Source of the DNA: Thalassotalea algicola
Lineage (GTDB): Bacteria > Pseudomonadota > Gammaproteobacteria > Enterobacterales > Alteromonadaceae
NCBI RefSeq assembly: GCF_012932965.1
Contig: NZ_JABBXH010000007.1
Span: forward strand, 93,242-157,241
Direction of reading: 5' to 3'
Length of the DNA: 64,000 nucleotides
The position numbers and the translations under genes were made by a program. The notes under the pieces were generated by a model. That model was given only the letters and a program-made list of their open reading frames with translations, had not been told where the DNA came from and ran no database searches. Below are positions 26,825 to 36,856 of the stretch, one piece after another. Every line of letters starts with the position of its first letter. The first letter of the stretch is position 1.

Positions 26825-27676
26825 ATGGCAAAATACCAAAACAGCAAGCTTTTGCAAGGACTAACGCTTGGGAAAGCAACTGAATACGCAAGTAATTACC
26901 AACCTGAGTTATTACAAGGTGTTCCACGTAGCTTGAACCGCGACGATCTTGAAATTAATCAAAATAAGTTACCTTTTAATGGTGAAGATATTTGGTATGG
27001 CTATGAACTTTCATGGTTAAACCAGAAAGGGAAGCCTCAAGTGGCTATTGCCGAGTTCAGCTTTCCATGTAGCAGTGAAAATTTGATCGAATCTAAATCT
27101 TTCAAACTTTACTTAAATAGCTTCAACCAAACAAAGTTCTCTTCGTTTGATGAAGTTGAAGCGCTTTTAGTAAAGGATTTATCTTTGACTGCAAAAGCGA
27201 CGGTTCGCGTAAAACTATTTGCCGTTGATAAATGCCCTGTACTAGAAATTGCTCATAGTAATGCCCAATGTATCGATGAATTGGATGTTGAGATCACTCA
27301 CTATGATTATCAACCAACTTTACTAGCAACTAGTAGTGAAAAGTCAGGTCCGCTGGTTAATGAAAACCTTGTTAGCCATTTATTAAAGTCTAACTGTTTA
27401 ATCACAAACCAACCGGATTGGGCCAGCGTTTATATTAGTTATTATGGTCCCCAAATTGACCATGAAAAGCTGTTGCAATACGTCGTATCTTTTCGCCAGC
27501 ATAACGAATTTCATGAACAATGCGTAGAACGTATATATTGCGACCTAATGCATTTTTGTAAGCCACAACAGCTAACTGTATTTGCTCGATATACAAGACG
27601 AGGTGGACTGGATATCAACCCGTACCGAAGCTCAGAGCAAAGCAAGCCACCAGCGCTTCGAACATTTAGACAATAA
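26825..27676 (+). CDS. queF: NADPH-dependent 7-cyano-7-deazaguanine reductase QueF
   Basis: Reduces preQ0 to preQ1 in queuosine synthesis. The 283-residue protein is the long, two-domain form found in gammaproteobacteria: an N-terminal half with [12 protein letters not shown], and a C-terminal half with the catalytic Cys in [20 protein letters not shown]. The substrate-binding [13 protein letters not shown] and [13 protein letters not shown] follow. It faces away from syd, matching E. coli syd/queF. Confidence 0.96.
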   Translation: MAKYQNSKLLQGLTLGKATEYASNYQPELLQGVPRSLNRDDLEINQNKLPFNGEDIWYGYELSWLNQKGKPQVAIAEFSFPCSSENLIESKSFKLYLNSFNQTKFSSFDEVEALLVKDLSLTAKATVRVKLFAVDKCPVLEIAHSNAQCIDELDVEITHYDYQPTLLATSSEKSGPLVNENLVSHLLKSNCLITNQPDWASVYISYYGPQIDHEKLLQYVVSFRQHNEFHEQCVERIYCDLMHFCKPQQLTVFARYTRRGGLDINPYRSSEQSKPPALRTFRQ

Positions 27677-27707
27677 AAAAAGCACCTCTCGGTGCTTTTT
27701 TTATTGT
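27670..27707 (+). terminator. Terminator after queF
   Basis: AAAAAAAGCACC, loop TCTC, GGTGCTTTTTTT, extended by flanking ACAAT/ATTGT pairing. It lies between queF and the convergent M61 peptidase gene and can act on both strands. Confidence 0.93.
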
Positions 27708-27725
27708 CAAACGGCTAATTTTTAT

Positions 27726-29519
27726 TTACTTACTAACCCTAGGTAATTCTAAACCTGTCCATGCTTTAAAGAATGCTTTCTGCTGTTCACTAGCCTCTTT
27801 TATCGCATTAATTTTTAACTGCTCGGCAGGTGTTTCGCCAAGCTTAACAGTTTTAGTATTTAAGGCATCACGTCTAAAGAAGGTAACGTCTATTTTTTGT
27901 TTAGGTTTAAAGTTTTTCAAACGCTTTTTCAGGTCTTTATCAGCTACTCTAAGGCCATCGATAGCAATAATAATATCGTCTGTTGTTAATCCTGCTTGCC
28001 ATGCAGGGCTTCCTTTTTCAACCGAGGTTATAATAAGCCCGTTTGCATGAGGCTTAGTACTAATACCAGACCAAGCTTTTTTCTTATTGCCTTTCCCGTA
28101 ATTTATTTCTAAACCGGCTTTTGATAGTAATTTATCAAAGTCAGGTTTAGCATAGCCATCAATATTTTGTTGCCACCAATCTTGGTAATCTTCACCGGTT
28201 ACTCGCTCTAAGATATTCAGCATATCTTGATCATTAAATGTTTTTGGAATGCTGTATTCCTTGTACAGAATGTCATGAACATTACGGTAGCTTTGCGATA
28301 AATTAGTTTTTGATAAAATATCAAAATCCAACACCCAAGAAACTAAGAAACCTTCAGAATAAATATTAACACTGTGATTTCGGCCATAGTCCCCACCTTC
28401 ACTGATCCATTTATCAAAGCTAGCCTCTGCGACTGTTTGACTTTCCCGGCCAGGTTTGTGCAGATATCCGTTAATACGTTTAGCTAAATTATTAAGCCAC
28501 TCTTTAGCCGTCATAATGTCGCCACGCATTAATAATTGGTTTTGCAAATAGCTGGTTGAACCTTCAGAAAGCCATAAGAGGTTTGAGTAATTTTCACCTT
28601 GATAATTGTAAGGAACCAAACCTTCAGGGCGGTATTGTTTAACATTCCACGTGTGTACAAACTCATGCGCGGCCGTACCAATAAAGCCTAAATAATCTTT
28701 GCGTTCTGCAAAGCTAAAACGAGAACGTTGAATAATGGTTGAATTTAGATGTTCAGTAGCCCCTCTTGCGCCACTTGTTGCATGAACCATAAACACATAT
28801 CGTTCAAATGGGTAGTCAGACCAAATACTACTTCCCTGTGCAACTAGCGCTTTAAGGTCTGCAACCATTTTTTTACTGTCGTAATTACCTTTGCCCCATA
28901 TCACCAGCTCATAATCTCTGCCATCAACCTCAAATTGATGAAATTCATTGATACCAGTCTCAATCGGTGAATCGATTAGTACGTCATAATCCGGTGCGAT
29001 AAATTGATGTTTATTCCGCCCTTTCTTTAAGCCAGAAACACTGCGCCACTTCTTGGGAACTTTTAACTGAACAATGTATTTATCGTCGCGAGTTTCATCG
29101 GTGTACATAACGACACCAGAGGCGTCAATAAAGGCATGGCTGTCATCAACATGGCGTGTCCTAAAGCCCAGTTGATTAGCATACACTTGATAATTAACAG
29201 TCACTCCATCGGATAAGTCACCCGTAATTCGCCAAGTGTCTTTGTCAATTTTATGCCATTGCAGTTTCTGATCAGCGAGTGAAAACTCTCTAATTCCATT
29301 AGCCAAATTCAATATTTCATACCGTCCCGTTCGCCACGTTGGAAGTTTCAAATCTATTGATTTTTGCTTAGTTTCAGGAAGAGAAATTCCAACTTGAGCA
29401 TAATGATGCTCTGCTTCAGATAAATCGATTTTCACTTTTACATCAGCAAGCGTACCTGCTGAAAAAACACCGGTTAATAAATAAAATGGTAAGCTAAAGC
29501 GTCGTAAACCGTTGGGCAT
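27726..29519 (-). CDS. M61 family metallopeptidase with PDZ domain
   Basis: A 597-residue exported peptidase of the glycyl-aminopeptidase (M61) family. The signal peptide is MPNGLRRFSLPFYLLTGVFSAGTLA. An N-terminal beta domain has LPTWRTGRYEILNLANGIREF, and the zinc-binding HEFVH lies in the segment around GTAAHEFVHTWNVKQYRPEGL (residue about 285) with the downstream Glu in LLWLSEGSTSYLQ. A C-terminal PDZ domain (about 480-570) contains GSPAWQAGLTTDDIIIAIDG. It is monocistronic. Confidence 0.9.
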   Translation of the reverse strand: MPNGLRRFSLPFYLLTGVFSAGTLADVKVKIDLSEAEHHYAQVGISLPETKQKSIDLKLPTWRTGRYEILNLANGIREFSLADQKLQWHKIDKDTWRITGDLSDGVTVNYQVYANQLGFRTRHVDDSHAFIDASGVVMYTDETRDDKYIVQLKVPKKWRSVSGLKKGRNKHQFIAPDYDVLIDSPIETGINEFHQFEVDGRDYELVIWGKGNYDSKKMVADLKALVAQGSSIWSDYPFERYVFMVHATSGARGATEHLNSTIIQRSRFSFAERKDYLGFIGTAAHEFVHTWNVKQYRPEGLVPYNYQGENYSNLLWLSEGSTSYLQNQLLMRGDIMTAKEWLNNLAKRINGYLHKPGRESQTVAEASFDKWISEGGDYGRNHSVNIYSEGFLVSWVLDFDILSKTNLSQSYRNVHDILYKEYSIPKTFNDQDMLNILERVTGEDYQDWWQQNIDGYAKPDFDKLLSKAGLEINYGKGNKKKAWSGISTKPHANGLIITSVEKGSPAWQAGLTTDDIIIAIDGLRVADKDLKKRLKNFKPKQKIDVTFFRRDALNTKTVKLGETPAEQLKINAIKEASEQQKAFFKAWTGLELPRVSK

Positions 29520-29754
29520 TTTGAACCTAATTTCATTTTGAAAAATGACGTTAGTTTACCTATTTAGTATACAATTTCTATGCTCTACGAATAAATTTAA
29601 GTTAAATGTGATATCTATTTACAAATTTATAACCAATATCATAGTTTTATTGGAGGTTCTGATATAAAGTGAAAGGTATATCGAACACGTATGTCACATT
29701 AGTTTTTCGCTGCAACTGCATGAAAAACAAATGTATTTAGGGAAACCTCTCAGA

Positions 29755-31350
29755 ATGAGTGAAAAGTCTGTAATTCAAAATCAATTAAAACAGTTAAAAA
29801 CTAAGCTTGATGCTTCAATTAATGCTCGCTCACAGATTGAAGACGACTTTAATAAACGCTCTATTTTGTTGACCGAATTTATCGCAAAGCTTTCACGATT
29901 ATGTAAAGGGTTAGATCTAGAGCTAGACAACCGCTTAGCTAAACTTAGAGCGCTTTTGAAAAAAGCAGCTCCACTTCCTGATATTGAAAAAGAAATCACT
30001 AATTTATCCAAATTGTTAAACAAGCAAGCGTCAAAAAATGAAAATAATATTCGTAATATGCACAATGAGTTTCACCAAGCTGGTGCTATGTTGCAAAAAG
30101 CGAAAGGTTTACCACCGCAAGCTCGACGAGAATTACGCAGTTTATTAACTGAAAATACAGAAAGTAAAGACGCCTTAATTCAATATGTGCCTAAACTTAG
30201 TGAGTTATTATCTATTTATTCAGAAGTAGTCGCTGCAAAAGATAATATTAAAGTATCAGGTAAGGATTTTGCTGCGACAAACGGCAACTCGGCTCATACA
30301 AACAATATTGATCTCGCGAGTTATATTAATAAATTTATTAGTATCCTAAATGGCATTACACTTTCAGATAAACAACAGCAAAAGCTTAACAAGCTTAAAA
30401 GTGATTTCGCCAATTCCTCATCGATGGATGAAACACTGCTCAGTAAAATAGTTGAAGTATTCAACATTGTTGCCGCAGATATGGAGCAGGAGCGAAAAAC
30501 AGCTAAGACTTTTTTATCCACATTATCTGGAGCCCTATCCAAGGTTCAACGTGCTGTTAAATCAACGATTACAGATTCTGATGAACAAAAGGAATTACAT
30601 GAGAAAATTAATCAAAAATTAACCATTCAAATTGGCGAAATGACGAGTGTTGTGGAGTCGGCAACGTCTTTAACTGAAGCGAAAGCTGAACTTAACGACA
30701 AAATAGAAGGAATTGCCCAAACTGTAGAAGCAAAATCACTTAATGAATTAGAGTATTTTACTTCTCTCGAGCAGCAACTCAAAACCATGCAACTAAAAGT
30801 GATTGAGCTGGAAAAACAAAGTCAAACTTTCGAGAAGCGCTTGATAGAACAACAGCAAAAAAGCATGCTTGATGCTTTAACCAAACTGAACAATCGTGCT
30901 TCTTTTGACGAACATATCGCAAAACAAATGGTTCGTTATCATCATAAGCCATTTGAGTTAGCGATAGCTGTACTCGATATAGACGACTTTAAGCGAATTA
31001 ATGACACCTATGGCCATACTGCGGGTGATAAAACACTACAAGTTATCGCCTCTACATTAGTTAAATCACTTGATGATAATGTATTTATTGCGCGCTATGG
31101 CGGAGAAGAGTTTGTATTAGTGTTTGATAGTTTAAGCTATGGTGATTTAATGGTGGCGTTAGATAGTTTACGTAACAATATTGCTAAGCTACCTTTTAAG
31201 TTTAAAAACAATAAAGTCAGTATGACTACTTCAATAGGTGTTACTCACATTAGGAAGGGAGATAACATTCATAAAGCGTTTGAACGCGCAGACCAAGCAC
31301 TGTACCAAGCCAAGAACAAAGGAAAGAATCAGGTTATTTACTCACAATAA
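29755..31350 (+). CDS. GGDEF-domain diguanylate cyclase with long coiled-coil N-terminus
   Basis: About 531 residues from the ATG at 29755 (29731 is also possible). The first 360 residues are helical and Lys/Glu/Gln-rich, without membrane segments, likely a coiled-coil sensor or oligomerisation region. The GGDEF domain starts at KSMLDALTKLNNRASFDEHI and has DIDDFKRINDTYGHTAGDKTL and the intact RYGGEEF loop near residue 448. The RxxD inhibitory site is absent (DDNV at that position), unlike the 6870-7907 enzyme. Monocistronic or upstream of ppnN. Confidence 0.88.
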   Translation: MSEKSVIQNQLKQLKTKLDASINARSQIEDDFNKRSILLTEFIAKLSRLCKGLDLELDNRLAKLRALLKKAAPLPDIEKEITNLSKLLNKQASKNENNIRNMHNEFHQAGAMLQKAKGLPPQARRELRSLLTENTESKDALIQYVPKLSELLSIYSEVVAAKDNIKVSGKDFAATNGNSAHTNNIDLASYINKFISILNGITLSDKQQQKLNKLKSDFANSSSMDETLLSKIVEVFNIVAADMEQERKTAKTFLSTLSGALSKVQRAVKSTITDSDEQKELHEKINQKLTIQIGEMTSVVESATSLTEAKAELNDKIEGIAQTVEAKSLNELEYFTSLEQQLKTMQLKVIELEKQSQTFEKRLIEQQQKSMLDALTKLNNRASFDEHIAKQMVRYHHKPFELAIAVLDIDDFKRINDTYGHTAGDKTLQVIASTLVKSLDDNVFIARYGGEEFVLVFDSLSYGDLMVALDSLRNNIAKLPFKFKNNKVSMTTSIGVTHIRKGDNIHKAFERADQALYQAKNKGKNQVIYSQ

Positions 31351-31395
31351 ATTACTTTCCTATTGTCTACTTTCATCTGAGCAAAGGGGATCGTT

Positions 31396-32760
31396 ATGCA
31401 TACATTAGTAAACCCTGTTGGTAACATGAACTTGTTATCACAAATAGAAGTCGATCAATTACAAGAATCTGCTGGCAGCAAACTTTATCAATTATATCGC
31501 AATTGCTCACTCGCCGTGTTAAATGCGGGTAGCCATACTGATGATGCTGAACAAATCTATCAGCAGTACCAAGACTTCAATATCAAGGTATTAAGAAGAG
31601 AGCGTGGCGTAAAGCTAGAGTTATTCAATCCCCCCAAAGAAGCATTCGTTGATGGCAAGATTATTTTAGGTATAAGGGAACACCTATCTGCAGTGCTTAG
31701 GGATATATTATTTATCAATGACAAGTATTCTACGCTGTGTGAAACCCTTAAGTGTGAAACTGAAAAAACAACGCATATTGTCTTTGATATTTTAAGAAAT
31801 GCTAACGCTATTTTACCCGATAGCCAGCCAAATCTTATTACCTGTTGGGGTGGTCATTCAATTAACACCAATGAATACCAATACACTAAAGAAGTTGGCT
31901 ATCAACTTGGATTACGTGGTTTTAATATTTGCACTGGTTGTGGTCCAGGTGCAATGAAAGGCCCCATGAAAGGCGCAACTATCGGTCATGCTAAGCAACG
32001 TAACCAAACAGGTCGTTACTTAGGCCTTACCGAGCCTAGCATCATTGCAGCAGAGCCTCCAAACCCTATCGTTAATGAACTCATTATCATGCCGGATATC
32101 GAAAAACGATTAGAAGCTTTTGTACGTTTATCACACGGCATCATTATTTTTCCAGGCGGCGCCGGCACCGCTGAAGAATTTCTTTATATCTTAGGCATTT
32201 TATTAAACAACCAAAATGCTATGCAACAACTGCCCATTATATTGACTGGCCCTAAAGAAAGCGCTGATTACTTTATGGAAATTGACGCATTTGTTGTTGC
32301 AACTTTAGGAGAAGAAGTCAGAAAGCTATATAAGATAATTATTGATGATGCCCCACAAGTTGCTAAAACAATGAAACAAGCTTTAGAGGAGGTTTTAACC
32401 TTCCGAAAAGATAAAGGTGATGCATTTCATTTTAATTGGACCCTCGCCATTACTAGTGAATTTCAACAACCGTTTGAACCTAATCACGAAAACATGGCAA
32501 ACTTAACAGTTAAGAGTGATATGGACACTGCAACATTAGCCGCCAATTTAAGACGTATTTTCTCTGGCATTGTTGCAGGTAACGTTAAGTCTAATGGCAT
32601 TAAAGCAATTAGGGAACACGGTCCATTTATTATTACGGGCGAGCAAAAAATTATGGCATTAATGGACAAACTGCTTAATTCATTTGTAGAGCAGCAACGG
32701 ATGAAATTGCCAGGCAGCAAATATATTCCATGTTATCAAATATCAAAGGATGTTAATTAA
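31396..32760 (+). CDS. ppnN: Pyrimidine/purine nucleotide 5'-monophosphate nucleosidase
   Basis: YgdH/PpnN cleaves nucleoside monophosphates to base and ribose 5-phosphate; the E. coli enzyme is controlled by (p)ppGpp. The 454-residue protein has an N-terminal domain starting [18 protein letters not shown], and the LOG-type [24 protein letters not shown] with [15 protein letters not shown]. It also has the active-site [17 protein letters not shown] and a C-terminal regulatory domain. A good ribosome-binding site (AAAGGGG) precedes the ATG. xni follows with no gap. Confidence 0.93.
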   Translation: MHTLVNPVGNMNLLSQIEVDQLQESAGSKLYQLYRNCSLAVLNAGSHTDDAEQIYQQYQDFNIKVLRRERGVKLELFNPPKEAFVDGKIILGIREHLSAVLRDILFINDKYSTLCETLKCETEKTTHIVFDILRNANAILPDSQPNLITCWGGHSINTNEYQYTKEVGYQLGLRGFNICTGCGPGAMKGPMKGATIGHAKQRNQTGRYLGLTEPSIIAAEPPNPIVNELIIMPDIEKRLEAFVRLSHGIIIFPGGAGTAEEFLYILGILLNNQNAMQQLPIILTGPKESADYFMEIDAFVVATLGEEVRKLYKIIIDDAPQVAKTMKQALEEVLTFRKDKGDAFHFNWTLAITSEFQQPFEPNHENMANLTVKSDMDTATLAANLRRIFSGIVAGNVKSNGIKAIREHGPFIITGEQKIMALMDKLLNSFVEQQRMKLPGSKYIPCYQISKDVN

Positions 32761-33558
32761 ATGACCGCACACGTTGTATTAATAGATGCGCTTAATTTAA
32801 TACGCCGAATATATGCGGTACAAGAACGTCCTTTTTTATTAAATAATGAGCTATCTGATAATACAAAGCAGCAAGTGCTATATAACACAGCGCAAGCTTC
32901 TACTACTGCACTGTCTAACATTTTAAGTACGTTACAGCCAACACACGCTGTGGCCGTATTTGATAGCGAAAAGCCTTGTTGGCGTTATGATATTTATCCC
33001 GATTACAAAAAGGGGAGAAAAAAGATGCCTGAACATTTATCGGCTACACTGCCGGATATTCAGGATCAATTTCTCTCCGTTGGAGTCGACTCTATCGAGC
33101 CTGAAGAAGATGAAGCCGATGACGTAATAGCAACGTTAGCGATTAAAGTTGCGTTAAGAAATCAAAGGGTGTCCATTGTATCTACTGATAAATGCTTTTT
33201 GTCGCTACTTAACGAAAATATCGAGGTTTATGACTACTTCAATCGACGATTTCTTGATAATCAATATATCGAAGATAAATTTAGTGTTAAATCAAGTCAA
33301 TTAATTGATTTGTGGGCACTGACTGGTGATAGCACTAATAAAATTCCTGGAGTAGCAGGTATTGGGCAAATAACGGCAGCAGAGCTGATTAATACGTATG
33401 GCTCAGTTAATGCCATTTTGTCTGCAGATAAATTAAAGTCTTCAATTCAAGAAAAACTGGACCAAGGTAAAGATATGTTGCAGCTTAGCCACCAATTGCT
33501 GACATTAAAGCAAAACATTCCACTTGGTTTTAATTTAAAAGATATTCGATTAAATTAA
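32761..33558 (+). CDS. xni: Flap endonuclease Xni (ExoIX)
   Basis: A 265-residue homologue of the 5'-nuclease domain of DNA polymerase I. It has HVVLIDALNLIRRIYAV at the N-terminus, PEEDEADDVIATLA with the acidic metal ligands, VSIVSTDKCFLSLL, and the helix-hairpin-helix region LTGDSTNKIPGVAGIGQITAAELI. The ATG directly follows the ppnN stop, so they are translationally linked. Confidence 0.92.
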   Translation: MTAHVVLIDALNLIRRIYAVQERPFLLNNELSDNTKQQVLYNTAQASTTALSNILSTLQPTHAVAVFDSEKPCWRYDIYPDYKKGRKKMPEHLSATLPDIQDQFLSVGVDSIEPEEDEADDVIATLAIKVALRNQRVSIVSTDKCFLSLLNENIEVYDYFNRRFLDNQYIEDKFSVKSSQLIDLWALTGDSTNKIPGVAGIGQITAAELINTYGSVNAILSADKLKSSIQEKLDQGKDMLQLSHQLLTLKQNIPLGFNLKDIRLN

Positions 33559-33659
33559 TTGATAAAATAATTAACAAAACGTAAACAAGCTATTTAAAAA
33601 TATCTGCCAAATCGCTATGCTAAGCGCAGATTGAATGAAGGCTTATAAAATCAAAGCTT

Positions 33660-34037
33660 ATGAACAAAAAAGTTATTTTTCGCATTCTTATGGCACTTGC
33701 CGTTTACGGCGTATTTGTGCTGCTTGTAGTTAATTTTTACGACGACAACCCAGCTAATATGAAATGGGAAGATCGCGAAGCATTCAATCGTCAATATATA
33801 GCTAAATTAAAGTTAGACAGTTTCACCTTTGAACAAGCAATAGAAAACCTAGGTAGTCCAGATATTACCGAAGCTAAAAAAGTAGGTGAGACTAATTATC
33901 AGGTTATGTTCTACCGTACACAGCATATGAAGTCTGACGGCATCACGACTCAAGAAGAGTGCACGCCATTATTATTTAGCAATGGTTTGCTAACGGCGAT
34001 AGGTAATGTCGCCTATGAACAATTTAAGTCCCTTTAA
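33660..34037 (+). CDS. DUF3192 family membrane-anchored protein
   Basis: A 125-residue protein with one N-terminal membrane segment (KKVIFRILMALAVYGVFVLLVVNFY), no lipobox, and the DUF3192 core FTFEQAIENLGSPDITEAKK...YQVMFYRTQHMKSDGITTQEECTPLLFSNGLL. It is the paralogue of the lipoprotein at 25363-25731. Function unknown. A hairpin without T run follows at 34062-34091. Confidence 0.83.
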   Translation: MNKKVIFRILMALAVYGVFVLLVVNFYDDNPANMKWEDREAFNRQYIAKLKLDSFTFEQAIENLGSPDITEAKKVGETNYQVMFYRTQHMKSDGITTQEECTPLLFSNGLLTAIGNVAYEQFKSL

Positions 34038-34061
34038 CCTTCCCTATTATGCTTTAGTCTA

Positions 34062-34091
34062 ATTTACGTATGCTTAAAAGCATGCGTAAAT
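34062..34091. other. Long hairpin between DUF3192 gene and idh
   Basis: ATTTACGTATGCTT (34062-34075) pairs with AAGCATGCGTAAAT (34078-34091) over 14 positions with one G-U pair. No T run follows on the plus strand, so it is not a classical intrinsic terminator. It could protect a 3' end or be a regulatory dyad. Confidence 0.5.
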
Positions 34092-34242
34092 AAATGTATG
34101 GCTGAAAGTTTTAACACTGGCTTACACGACAAAGCCATGGTATAAAACGCGCAATTTTTCAAAGTGGTATGACGAGCTGCAAAGTTGCACTTTTCAGCTA
34201 TGCTTTGAAAGCACTTCTTTTAAATATTTAAAGGTAAATTAA

Positions 34243-35250
34243 ATGGCTAAGCAAACTATCACAGTAATTCCAGGTGACGGTATCGGTCCCGATATTATTG
34301 ATGCAACAATCAAAGTATTAGATAAAGCAGGCTGTGATTTTGACTATGAGTTCGCTGATGCAGGTTTAGTAGCATTAGAAAAACATGGTGAACTAGTTCC
34401 TGAAGAGACCTTAGAGTTAATCAAGAAAAACAAAATCACGTTAAAAGGCCCATTAACTACACCAGTTGGTGAAGGTTTTACGTCAATCAACGTAACATTA
34501 CGTAAACAATTCCAGTTATATGCAAACGTTCGCCCTGTACTTTCATTTAAAGGTACTAAAGCACGCTACGAAAACATCGATATCATTACTATTCGTGAAA
34601 ATACACAAGGCATGTACTCAGGTCTTGGCCAAACAGTATCTGATTGTGGTGAAACAGCTGAAGCGATGAGCCAAATCACTCGAGAAGGTGCTGAGCGTAT
34701 TGTAGAGTTTGCTTACGAGACTGCACGTAAAGAAGGTCGTAAAAAGGTAACCGCTGTTCATAAAGCAAATATCTTGAAATCGACTTCAGGCCTTTTCTTA
34801 AAAGTGGCGCGTGAAGTCGGTGAACGTTACCCTGATATCGAATCTACTGAAATGATCGTAGATAACTGTTGTATGCAGTTAGTAATGAACCCTGAACAAT
34901 TCGACGTTATCGTAACGACTAACCTATTCGGTGATATCTTATCTGACTTATGTGCTGGCTTAGTTGGCGGTTTAGGTATGGCTCCAGGTGCAAATATTGG
35001 TCAAGATTGTGCAATTTTTGAAGCCGTTCACGGCAGTGCGCCGGATATCGCAGGTAAAAACTTAGCAAACCCTACTTCAGTTATTCTTGCTGCGATTCAA
35101 ATGCTTGAGTATTTGGAAATGGGTGATAAAGCTGATGCAATTCGTAAAGCAATTACCGAAGTAATTGAGTCAGGCGACCGTACGACACGCGATCTAGGTG
35201 GTGAGCACGGTACTACAGACTTTACTGAAGCTTTATTAGAGCGTTTATAA
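34243..35250 (+). CDS. NAD-dependent isocitrate dehydrogenase
   Basis: The 335-residue protein is of the short beta-decarboxylating dehydrogenase type: TVIPGDGIGPDIIDATIKVL, TSINVTLRKQFQLYANVRPV, IDIITIRENTQGMYSG, and the metal-ligand segment VTTNLFGDILSDLCAG. Substrate recognition by S/N-V-T-LR-K and R-E-N-T is as in the NAD-dependent, eukaryote-like isocitrate dehydrogenases. Specificity is inferred; isopropylmalate dehydrogenase is unlikely because of the ITIRENTQG region. Preceded by a good AAAGGT site and followed by a terminator. Confidence 0.88.
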   Translation: MAKQTITVIPGDGIGPDIIDATIKVLDKAGCDFDYEFADAGLVALEKHGELVPEETLELIKKNKITLKGPLTTPVGEGFTSINVTLRKQFQLYANVRPVLSFKGTKARYENIDIITIRENTQGMYSGLGQTVSDCGETAEAMSQITREGAERIVEFAYETARKEGRKKVTAVHKANILKSTSGLFLKVAREVGERYPDIESTEMIVDNCCMQLVMNPEQFDVIVTTNLFGDILSDLCAGLVGGLGMAPGANIGQDCAIFEAVHGSAPDIAGKNLANPTSVILAAIQMLEYLEMGDKADAIRKAITEVIESGDRTTRDLGGEHGTTDFTEALLERL

Positions 35251-35285
35251 GAAGTTAGTTATACGCTTAACATTCAGTAATTAAA

Positions 35286-35313
35286 CAAAGGGCGCTAAAA
35301 TAGCGCCCTTCTT
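35286..35313. terminator. Bidirectional terminator
   Basis: AAGGGCGCTA (35288-35297), loop AAA, TAGCGCCCTT (35301-35310), then CTT on the plus strand, between convergent idh and rlmM. Confidence 0.85.
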
Positions 35314-35357
35314 ATATGTGTAATTTCTTAAATTCTATTTATACAAAGTACACTTCA

Positions 35358-36449
35358 TTAATCTTTAGCTAATGGCGGCGGCGATAGTAATCTCGCATGC
35401 ACAGTGATCTCTTCGCGATCGTAATATAAGTGCTTAGCATACATTTCATATTTCACTTTATGCTCAGCAAAAGTATCTTTGATCATTTGTAGATCTTTTT
35501 GTACTTGTTGGTAACGCCCTTTCATCGGCAATTTAAGGTTGAACATAGCTTCTTTACAATAGCCATGTAATAGCCACTGCGCCATCAGGTAGGCAACACG
35601 ATGTGGCTTCTCCACCATGTCACAAACAAGCCAATATACATTTTTTTTCACTGGTATGAATTTGAAACCGTCAACCATTCGATGCTTCACTTGCCCGGTT
35701 TCCATCAAAGACTCAGCCATAGGGCCATTATCAATTGATTGCACCATCATTCCACGGCGGACAAGTTGATATGTCCAGCCACCGGGTGCAGCGCCTAAAT
35801 CAACAGCATTTAAGCCAGAGCTTAAACGGCTTTCTCGTTCATCTTTAGGTATAAAATATAAGAACGCCTCATCTAACTTAAGCGTTGAGCGGCTTGGCGC
35901 ATTTGAAGGAAACTTTAAACGATTAATTCCCATCACATAAGGAGAAGTGTTGGTCCCTAATGAATAGCCAAGTTGTACTTCATTGCCAGAAAAGAACAAA
36001 GCATGAAGTACCGCCCCTTCGTTATCACCTTTTTCAGTTAGAATCTTATTCTTTCTAAGGCTTTGACGAAGCGGTACAGCGAGCTTCCTGCAAAACTTAG
36101 ATAATGCTTTACCATCATTTGTGTCCGCAGTTTCCATACGTAAATCTGCGTATTGCCATTCAGTACCAAGCGATTCGACAATTGCTTCTACACGGTTGTA
36201 ATCAGGCAACTCAATTTTGTCCGTTAACGTAACAAACCACTGCCTAGTAAAAATTAAGCGTTTTAATGGGAGCTTCTCGATAAGCTTCTCGGCATCTTCA
36301 CTATTATGAAGATGAAAATAGACAATTCCTTCACGTTTAAGAATTTCGATGTAACCATACATCTCATTCCAAGCAGCTTTCTCTTGTATTTCCGCACCAC
36401 ACTCTTTTTCAAAGCCTGGACGACAATATAAAACAATGGAGGTTTTCAT
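35358..36449 (-). CDS. rlmM: 23S rRNA (cytidine-2498-2'-O)-methyltransferase RlmM
   Basis: The 363-residue protein begins KTSIVLYCRPGFEKECGAEIQEKA (THUMP-like N-domain) and has the RrmJ-type SAM site AVDLGAAPGGWTYQLVRRGM, the catalytic MVDGFKFIP and WLVCDMVEKPHRVA, and FNLKLPMKGRY. All are RlmM hallmarks. Its ATG overlaps the stop of the DUF423 gene by four bases, giving ygdD-rlmM coupling as in E. coli. Confidence 0.95.
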   Translation of the reverse strand: MKTSIVLYCRPGFEKECGAEIQEKAAWNEMYGYIEILKREGIVYFHLHNSEDAEKLIEKLPLKRLIFTRQWFVTLTDKIELPDYNRVEAIVESLGTEWQYADLRMETADTNDGKALSKFCRKLAVPLRQSLRKNKILTEKGDNEGAVLHALFFSGNEVQLGYSLGTNTSPYVMGINRLKFPSNAPSRSTLKLDEAFLYFIPKDERESRLSSGLNAVDLGAAPGGWTYQLVRRGMMVQSIDNGPMAESLMETGQVKHRMVDGFKFIPVKKNVYWLVCDMVEKPHRVAYLMAQWLLHGYCKEAMFNLKLPMKGRYQQVQKDLQMIKDTFAEHKVKYEMYAKHLYYDREEITVHARLLSPPPLAKD

Positions 36450-36856
36450 TCATTCTTACCTGTAGGAGTGCGAGTTAACATCGCATAAAAAAATAGACTA
36501 AGCCAAGCTAGTGAGAGGGTAACACCACCTAAGGGAGTTACTTTACCAATAAACGGCACAGCAAATAACGTTTTTAGATATAAGCTGACACTAAACCCTA
36601 CTATTCCAATGAGAAATAACCACGCGGTGACTAATTTCCATTTATCTGGCTTAACCTGAATCCAAACAACTGTCGCAAACAACGCGAGTGTATGGATAAA
36701 TTGATATATATGTGCAGTACTAAGCCTATTGGTGACTTCTGAAGCTAAATGACTTCCAGCATGAGCCAACCAGGCGCCGAATAATACGCAAAAGCAGCCA
36801 CTAATACCAACAAATAAGGTTAAAACTTTTACTTGCCAATTACCTGTCATGTTCAA
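36446..36856 (-). CDS. ygdD: DUF423 (YgdD) membrane protein
   Basis: A 136-residue protein with four membrane helices: VKVLTLFVGISGCFCVLFGAWLAHAGSH, HTLALFATVVWIQV, AWLFLIGIVGFSVSLYL, and the conserved GKVTPLGGVTLSLAWLSLFFYAM. This is DUF423/YgdD, next to rlmM and gcvA in E. coli. Start could be the second ATG (36850). It overlaps the upstream hydrolase stop. Function unknown. Confidence 0.88.
   Translation of the reverse strand: MNMTGNWQVKVLTLFVGISGCFCVLFGAWLAHAGSHLASEVTNRLSTAHIYQFIHTLALFATVVWIQVKPDKWKLVTAWLFLIGIVGFSVSLYLKTLFAVPFIGKVTPLGGVTLSLAWLSLFFYAMLTRTPTGKNE

Noticed and set aside
26771..26857. 29-residue extension of syd
   Set aside because: Not family-like and reaches into queF promoter and coding sequence.
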